Shown: positions 33,135 to 37,471 of the stretch, in pieces
How the letters are laid out: the number at the start of each line of letters is the position of its first letter
Position numbering within the stretch: position 1 is the first letter of the stretch
Assembly (NCBI RefSeq): GCF_016584665.1
Contig: NZ_BBJB01000074.1
Coordinates: 1-37,471 of the forward strand
Direction: 5' to 3'
Source: Pseudanabaena sp. lw0831
Lineage (GTDB): Bacteria > Cyanobacteriota > Cyanobacteriia > Pseudanabaenales > Pseudanabaenaceae
Length of the DNA stretch: 37,471 nucleotides
Notes under the pieces: model-generated
Told to the model about the DNA's origin: nothing
The model's database searches: none
The model's input: only the letters and a program-made list of their open reading frames with translations
Translations under genes and position numbers: made by a program

Positions 33135-33167
33135 GATTTTCAAAATGGCGTTACCATTTTGAAAATC
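33135..33167. repeat. Hairpin, 14-bp perfect arms, CGTTA loop
   Basis: Arms 33135-33148 and 33154-33167, directly after the 34-bp hairpin. Confidence 0.8.
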
Positions 33168-33186
33168 GGTATAAATTGCATCGCAC

Positions 33187-33211
33187 AAAAGACTCTCTTT
33201 GCGAGTCTTTT
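33187..33211. terminator. Hairpin AAAAGACTC/GAGTCTTTT between convergent genes
   Basis: Nine-base arms around TCTTTGC with A/T tails on both sides, 7 bp from the stop of the minus-strand DUF2237 gene. A plausible bidirectional terminator. Confidence 0.6.
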
Positions 33212-33217
33212 ACATTT

Positions 33218-33580
33218 CTAAATTGAGTGTTGTTGTAATTGCTCAAGAGACACAATTTTTAAAGCTGCTTCATGAGTGGCGGCAAGATCTACAGGCGGGG
33301 CAACACCTGCTTCTAGTGCTTCTTTCCATCGCGAAGCACACAAACACCAGCGATCGCCTGTCTTTAGCCCTGCAAAACTAAACATCGGCGCAGGTGTGCC
33401 CAAATCGTTACCTTGAGATTTGGTATAGGCAAGAAACTCATCAGTGACTTCGGCGCAAATAACATGTACGCCCAAATCGCGATCGCCTGTTTGGCAAAAT
33501 CCGTCGCGATAAAATCCTGTTACTGGTGATGAGCAACATAGCTCTAGATTTTCGCCCAAAACATTTTTGATTATTGCCAT
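33218..33580 (-). CDS. DUF2237 family protein
   Basis: A 120-residue protein with the full conserved pattern of DUF2237: NVLGENLELCCSSPVTGFYRDGFC, DLGVHVICAEVTDEFL, GNDLGTPAPMFSFAGLKTGDRWCLCASRWKEA. Six cysteines (two adjacent near residue 15, then CAEV, C-x-C and GFC) suggest metal or redox binding, but no function is known for the family. It overlaps the 3' end of the deformylase gene by 10 bp in the same direction, so the two are one operon. Confidence 0.9.
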   Translation of the reverse strand: MAIIKNVLGENLELCCSSPVTGFYRDGFCQTGDRDLGVHVICAEVTDEFLAYTKSQGNDLGTPAPMFSFAGLKTGDRWCLCASRWKEALEAGVAPPVDLAATHEAALKIVSLEQLQQHSI

Positions 33581-34131
33581 AATTTTTGATATTCCGCTTC
33601 CGTAGCAAGATCGAGAGTGTTTTCGACGCGATCTAAAAAGACTTTTCCTTCGAGATGATCGTATTCATGTTGAAAGATTCTTGCTACAAAATCAGTTAGT
33701 TTGGTGACTTTGCGATCGCCTTGCCGATCTGTATATTCAACTTCGATTTCGAGATCGCGTGGGACGAGCCCCCGAATCATTGGCACTGAGAGGCAACCTT
33801 CCCAGTCTTTTTCAGTTTGTCCTGAATACGCAATAATTTGGGGATTAATCATTGCCATTGGTTCCATTTGTGGCGCATGAGGATAGCGCTGATTGGGGTG
33901 TGAGGCAACGATGACTAATTGGAGCGATCGCCCAATTTGCGGAGCGGCTAGACCTACGCCCTTGCTTTCTTTGAGAGTAACCAGCATTTCGTCAATCAGA
34001 TTCTGAATTTCGCGATCGCGTACATCTGCAATCGGTTGGGCAATCTCCCTCAAAGCTGGATTGCCAAGCTGATAAACAGTAAGTTTTTGAGATTTTTGAT
34101 TAAATATTTTATTTAGCGATCGGGCAAACAT
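33571..34131 (-). CDS. def: Peptide deformylase
   Basis: A 186-residue Fe/Zn enzyme that removes the formyl group from new N-termini at the ribosome. The three family motifs are GVGLAAPQIG (58-67), EGCLSVP (111-117, ligand C113) and QHEYDHLEG (154-162, ligands H155 and H159). It is of the type 1 class. ATG 34131 gives a standard N-terminal extension. It leads a two-gene unit with DUF2237 (10-bp overlap). No fmt gene adjoins. Confidence 0.97.
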   Translation of the reverse strand: MFARSLNKIFNQKSQKLTVYQLGNPALREIAQPIADVRDREIQNLIDEMLVTLKESKGVGLAAPQIGRSLQLVIVASHPNQRYPHAPQMEPMAMINPQIIAYSGQTEKDWEGCLSVPMIRGLVPRDLEIEVEYTDRQGDRKVTKLTDFVARIFQHEYDHLEGKVFLDRVENTLDLATEAEYQKLWQ

Positions 34132-34162
34132 GAGGTTAGTTACCAGTGGCAGTTATCACATA

Positions 34163-34211
34163 CGAATAATTTTTATAAAACTTGCGAAGCAAGTTTTATA
34201 AAAATTATTCG
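34163..34211. repeat. Perfect hairpin, 23-bp arms, GAA loop, supplying a stop codon
   Basis: Arms 34163-34185 and 34189-34211 are perfect around GAA (CTTGCGAAGCAAG). TTA 34205-34207 in the arm is the stop codon of the small minus-strand gene. Confidence 0.9.
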
Positions 34212-34438
34212 GGTTTTAATGGATTTGCTTCGTATGCAAGAATATCGATCAAAGCATCAGCTTCGGCAACCGATAGACGTGCTTTTTGGTACTCATCTTC
34301 AAACTTAGCATTGGCTGTTGTGTATCCCTGCATGATCATAATCGCAAAATATTCACGTTTAGTCATTCCTTCAATAAGGCTATCTGTATCTCGGTTATAA
34401 CCAATCGGAAATGCGCTATCACTGCGTCTGGTTGCCAT
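34205..34438 (-). CDS. Small phage-like protein of unknown function
   Basis: A 77-residue cytosolic protein. GMTKREYFAIMIMQGY followed by AEADALIDIL resembles a family common in phage and prophage genomes, where GLTKREYFAAMAMQGL and a C-terminal ADALI helix recur; this recall is not checked. There is no other phage gene nearby, so it is a lone domesticated or relic copy. ATG 34438 has AGGAAA about 9 bases upstream and is preferred over TTG 34456. Its stop lies inside a hairpin arm. Function unknown. Confidence 0.72.
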   Translation of the reverse strand: MATRRSDSAFPIGYNRDTDSLIEGMTKREYFAIMIMQGYTTANAKFEDEYQKARLSVAEADALIDILAYEANPLKPE

Positions 34439-34487
34439 ATATTGTTTTCCTAACAAAATATCAAGGCATATTTTAGCATCAACAATG

Positions 34488-34527
34488 TGAACCGTAAGGG
34501 CAATTCATGAATTGCCCTTACGGTTCA
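34488..34527. repeat. 40-bp perfect palindrome, no loop
   Basis: A perfect palindrome centred on GGGCAATTCATGAATTGCCC, with ACCGTAA/TTACGGT arms. It stands 11 bp after the helicase gene end (minus strand) and may be its terminator. GTA(A/G)GGGCAATTCATGAATTGCCC(T/C)TAC is a widespread cyanobacterial repeat type. Confidence 0.85.
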
Positions 34528-34537
34528 TTGCATTACC

Positions 34538-36862
34538 TTACCAAGACACGAGTTCAGGAAATTTACGGGCTAGCTCAGTAATTGCAGGACAAATTGGGGC
34601 ATTTTCAGTGCGATTTTCTAAGGTGTTCCAACTGAATGGCGCTGACTGAGCAGCCGATAGCCACAAAAGTCTTTTGGCGCGGGTCATGCCGACATAGAGC
34701 AGACGAAACTCCTCGGCTTGTTTGAGGTAATTGCATTGCTTCCATGCTTCTTCAGCATTGGGAAGGCGATCGCTATGGACGATCGCTCTAATCTGCGCCC
34801 GCGTTACTTCAGGCAAGCCAAAATCGCCTAAGAACTTTACAGACTCAGGAATATAAGCTTCCCCTGGGCAAATACGTTTATGCAGAAAAGGCATGAATAC
34901 CACATCCCAATCTAGCCCTTTAGATTTATGCAAACTGATCAGCGTTACTTGTCCACCAGTCATATATCGCCCTTCCAGATTTTCATCTTCGACCGCTTCA
35001 AAGTTTTCCGATTCGACAATTTCTCGTAGCGATTCGATCACAGTTTGCATCGAATAACTGCCCACAAGTTGCTGATTGAGGCGATCGCCTAATTTGTCCG
35101 CCGTTGCTAATAGCCCTGCCTCTTCGTCATAGAGGGTAAACGCAACAAAGGGAATCAGGTTATATAGCGGAAGTTCGATTTTAGCGCGAAGTAAGCCGAT
35201 ACATTTTGCTTGAGATTCCTGAGCGAGTTGCGATATTGCAGGATCTAACAAGGTTGGATAGAGAAACTTTTCGGGATTACTGGCGAGGGCATTGAGATCC
35301 TGTTGCGATGAAATTTTTTGGCGATCCTTGAGAACTTCTAGCGCTGCTTTGAGATTGTCAGGCGAATGGGGACGCTCCATAAATTGCAAAATCGCCAACA
35401 TATCCATTGGGACTCGCGATCGCCGATCGCTTTGTTCGACATCATAGATTTTAATTTCATGCTCTTTTGTTAACCATGCCAAAGACTCGGCAACAAAGCG
35501 TCCTTGATTATGCTGACGCACTAAAATCGCCATACTTAATTTGGGATCTTGATCGTGCAATTGTTTAATGCGATCGCCGATCATCGTAATCTCATGCTCG
35601 ATATCATCGACAGTATTTGGCATATAGATTTCTACACCCTTGCCAATTGGTTCAGGATTCGCATTTTTTTGCGGATCATCCTCATCGACAGGACGAATTC
35701 TTTGCATACGAAAAGGATTCTCAATCTTGGCATATTCCGAATGATTGACCCAATGCAACATATAGTTAGCGGCACGCATCACGTTTCTGGTGCTGCGTCC
35801 TGCTTGATCGAGAGTCGAGAGTTGAGAATTGATATTACAGCGATCGCAAAATTCATTAAAAAAGCGCGGATCGGCAGGCGTAAATGTGGAGTTAATCGCT
35901 TGGTTAGGATCGCCAACGCGCATCAGGTTTTTGCCCTCTCCCCCAGCCCCTCTCCCTCTAGGAGAGGAGAGCAAGAAATCTTGCTCCCCCTCTCCCTTGG
36001 GGAGAGGGGGCTGGGGGGTGAGGGAATTCTGAGCCAGAATCTCTAACAGCTCTGTTTGCAATGGTGAAGAATCCTGTGCTTCATCTTCAAATACGGCAAA
36101 AATCCGTTCTTGCCAATATTTGCGGACACCTTCATTTTTTAATACTCGCAACGCTCCCAAAATCATATCGTCATAGTCGATCGCACCTTCCTGTCGCAAC
36201 AGTCGCTCATAGGTTTCATAGAGTCCCGCCGCGATCGCTAAAATATCGCCGCCATCGGGTGCTTCGGCTTCCCGTAACTGCGTTGCGCTTAATCCTGAAC
36301 TTTTAGCCGTTGCGATCGCTTCTCTGGCTAAGCTTGGTAATACATCGGTTCGCAATACTGTCTGTCGCCGCAAGCGTTCCGTATCTTCGCCATCAAAGTT
36401 TTTGCCTTCTAGCAATAGGTCATACAATTTGGGATTCTCTTTTACCCAAATATTTGTGGCATTGCGAATTAATTTCTGCTTGAGGGATTCGGAAATAATC
36501 TTGGTTTCGCCTAAGCCAAATCCCGACAGCTCGCGATGGGTACTGGCGATGTTGTAAGCCAGGCTATGCAATGTGCTAACTGTGAAGGAACTTTGCGGTA
36601 GTCGTAGATTTTTGAGATGCTCGGATACTTTTTTGCGAATGTTGCTTACTGCCGATCGCGTAAACGTGACGATGACTAGTTGCTTTTGGCGATGCAGATT
36701 AAAATTTGCGATCGCGATCGCGGCGGCTACTGCCATGCCTGTTGATTTGCCTGCCCCTGGGACTGCGGACACTGCTAGTTCGCCACCTTGCCAATCCGCC
36801 ATTGTTTGCTGTCCTTTGCGGAGGGTTTTGCGTAATTCATGGAGAGCGTCAGGGGCGACCAT
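34538..36862 (-). CDS. UvrD/Rep-family ATP-dependent helicase with in-frame repeat insertion
   Basis: A 774-residue superfamily 1A DNA helicase: Walker A PGAGKS (35-40), motif Ia region TFTRSAVSNI, Walker B FEDEAQDSSPLQ (258-269), motif III GDPNQAI (317-323), motif V VTLISLHKSKGLDWDVVFM, and motif VI LLYVGMTRAKRLLWL. It unwinds DNA in repair or replication restart. Between Walker B and motif III about 30 residues rich in Pro, Gly and charge (281-311, LTPQPPLPKGEG ... PRGRGAGGEG) are encoded by an intergenic-type palindromic repeat at 35934-36024. The frame is preserved and all motifs remain, so the protein is probably still active. ATG 36862. Usual relatives lack the insert. Confidence 0.9.
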   Translation of the reverse strand: MVAPDALHELRKTLRKGQQTMADWQGGELAVSAVPGAGKSTGMAVAAAIAIANFNLHRQKQLVIVTFTRSAVSNIRKKVSEHLKNLRLPQSSFTVSTLHSLAYNIASTHRELSGFGLGETKIISESLKQKLIRNATNIWVKENPKLYDLLLEGKNFDGEDTERLRRQTVLRTDVLPSLAREAIATAKSSGLSATQLREAEAPDGGDILAIAAGLYETYERLLRQEGAIDYDDMILGALRVLKNEGVRKYWQERIFAVFEDEAQDSSPLQTELLEILAQNSLTPQPPLPKGEGEQDFLLSSPRGRGAGGEGKNLMRVGDPNQAINSTFTPADPRFFNEFCDRCNINSQLSTLDQAGRSTRNVMRAANYMLHWVNHSEYAKIENPFRMQRIRPVDEDDPQKNANPEPIGKGVEIYMPNTVDDIEHEITMIGDRIKQLHDQDPKLSMAILVRQHNQGRFVAESLAWLTKEHEIKIYDVEQSDRRSRVPMDMLAILQFMERPHSPDNLKAALEVLKDRQKISSQQDLNALASNPEKFLYPTLLDPAISQLAQESQAKCIGLLRAKIELPLYNLIPFVAFTLYDEEAGLLATADKLGDRLNQQLVGSYSMQTVIESLREIVESENFEAVEDENLEGRYMTGGQVTLISLHKSKGLDWDVVFMPFLHKRICPGEAYIPESVKFLGDFGLPEVTRAQIRAIVHSDRLPNAEEAWKQCNYLKQAEEFRLLYVGMTRAKRLLWLSAAQSAPFSWNTLENRTENAPICPAITELARKFPELVSW
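35934..36024. repeat. 91-bp C/T-G/A palindromic repeat inside a helicase gene
   Basis: The sequence has CCCTCTCCCCCAGCCCC at one end and GGGGGCTGGGGGGTGAGGG at the other, with AGCAAGAAATCTTGCT near the centre. It is a well-known type of cyanobacterial intergenic repeat. Here it lies in frame within the helicase coding region. Confidence 0.88.
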
Positions 36863-36920
36863 AGCAACTTTGGCTGATGTACATCAAGCATTTTATAGCA
36901 AGCTGGGAAAGGCTAAGTAG

Positions 36921-37471
36921 TTAAGCAAAATTAATTACATATTTTGAACCAAACTCTCGAAGAACTTTTTCAACATATGAGACTAAACTTTCCCAAGATT
37001 CATATGCATTTAGTTCAATCCACTCATATTTCATAAACCGCCATAAAATTTCAATCAAGTTTAACTGGGGACTATAAGGAGGCAACAGAAAAATCTCGAC
37101 TTGCTGACTTTTCCACTCCTCCAGTTTTTCATTAATCATTTGACTGGTGTGAATAGAGGCTTTATCCATAACAATCACAGTAGGCTTGGTAGATTGGCGA
37201 GCAAAGTCATCAATACAAGCGAGAATGACTGCACTGGTGATACTACGTTCAAAAACATAAGCAGATAAGTCATTGTTTCGATTCATCAACCCCACGACAT
37301 TTAACCGCTTACTACGTTGACTGGGTAGGCTTAAACCCAGTCCTTTCTCTTGCCAAGCATAGGGAATCGGTGGAGTCAAAGAAAAGCCACTTTCATCAAG
37401 ATATCGCAAATCGATTTTGCCCTGCATTTCCTGTTCAAGCAATTCGGTGAGTTGTTGCTGTTTCTCTCTAT
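36921..37471 (-). mobile_element. IS630-family transposase, DDE part, 5' end outside the window
   Basis: The frame stays open to the window edge, reading upstream REKQQQLTELLEQEMQGK, so the gene is cut there; at least 183 residues are visible. The DDE triad of IS630/Tc1 type is present: YLDESGF, VMDKASIH and PPYSPQLNLIEILWRFMK (second D to E spacing about 34). This part catalyses cut-and-paste with TA target duplication by family. The N-terminal helix-turn-helix half is not in the window and may be in a second frame. The element's 3' inverted repeat should fall between 36863 and 36920, but I could not define it. Confidence 0.9.

Noticed and set aside
35549-36046. Plus-strand frame of 165 codons antisense to the helicase
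   Set aside because: The helicase motifs lie on the minus strand; the plus-strand frame includes the repeat and has no recognisable domain.
1-37471. CRISPR array
   Set aside because: No evenly spaced direct repeats of 25-40 bp; all repeats seen are single palindromes or inverted pairs, and no cas gene is present.

Overview
This window is chromosomal DNA of a cyanobacterium. The palindrome GCGATCGC (HIP1) occurs in nearly every gene. The gene content includes phylloquinone synthesis (menD), a myxol-type carotenoid glycosyltransferase (cruG-like), a two-cysteine cyanobacteriochrome sensor kinase, an Slr1339-type protein and a fused GDP-mannose pyrophosphorylase-like protein. The dense long hairpins with GCGAAGC-type tips resemble Pseudanabaena-type genomes, but that is an inference from memory. 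No rRNA, CRISPR array or replication origin is visible; one tRNA (Gln, TTG) is present.

Layout. (1) 216-8462 is a signalling island: a response regulator-PP2C phosphatase and a divergent RsbW-like anti-sigma kinase (a partner-switch pair), then two tandem paralogous hybrid kinases of HisKA-HATPase-REC-REC-Hpt type. The first has a PAS sensor; the second has two GAF domains plus a DXCF cyanobacteriochrome GAF. (2) 8776-13023 holds Dps, a CruG-like glycosyltransferase, a secreted SPOR-like protein and ProA. (3) 13152-14386 holds two divergent response regulators, followed by a 166-bp MITE with a 10-bp target duplication. (4) 14695-21321 holds menD-maf, an FBT-type MFS transporter, an AAA-less M41 protease, a VanY peptidase and TrmN6. 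(5) 21580-24411 is a compact minus-strand defence operon, higB-higA-ptuA-ptuB: a HigBA toxin-antitoxin followed by a Septu-like ATPase/HNH pair. (6) 24492-34131 holds uvrB, a vWA protein, an Slr1339-type protein, gloB, tRNA-Gln, the GMP-PMM fusion, pyrF, a Spy/CpxP-like protein, DUF2237 and def. (7) 34205-37471 holds a phage-like orphan gene, a UvrD-family helicase with a repeat inserted in frame, and an IS630-type transposase cut by the window edge.

The most unusual signal is about two dozen long, mostly perfect hairpins (up to 34-bp arms) with 0-3-base loops, often centred on GCRAAGC and often supplying the stop codons of flanking genes. Two copies 31 kb apart (1451-1513 and 33062-33132) differ at seven stem positions, and every change is mirrored in the opposite arm. 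The other strong candidates are the HigBA-Septu operon, the DXCF photoreceptor kinase, the MITE, the helicase with the in-frame repeat, and the mannomutase-like domain that has lost its catalytic motifs.
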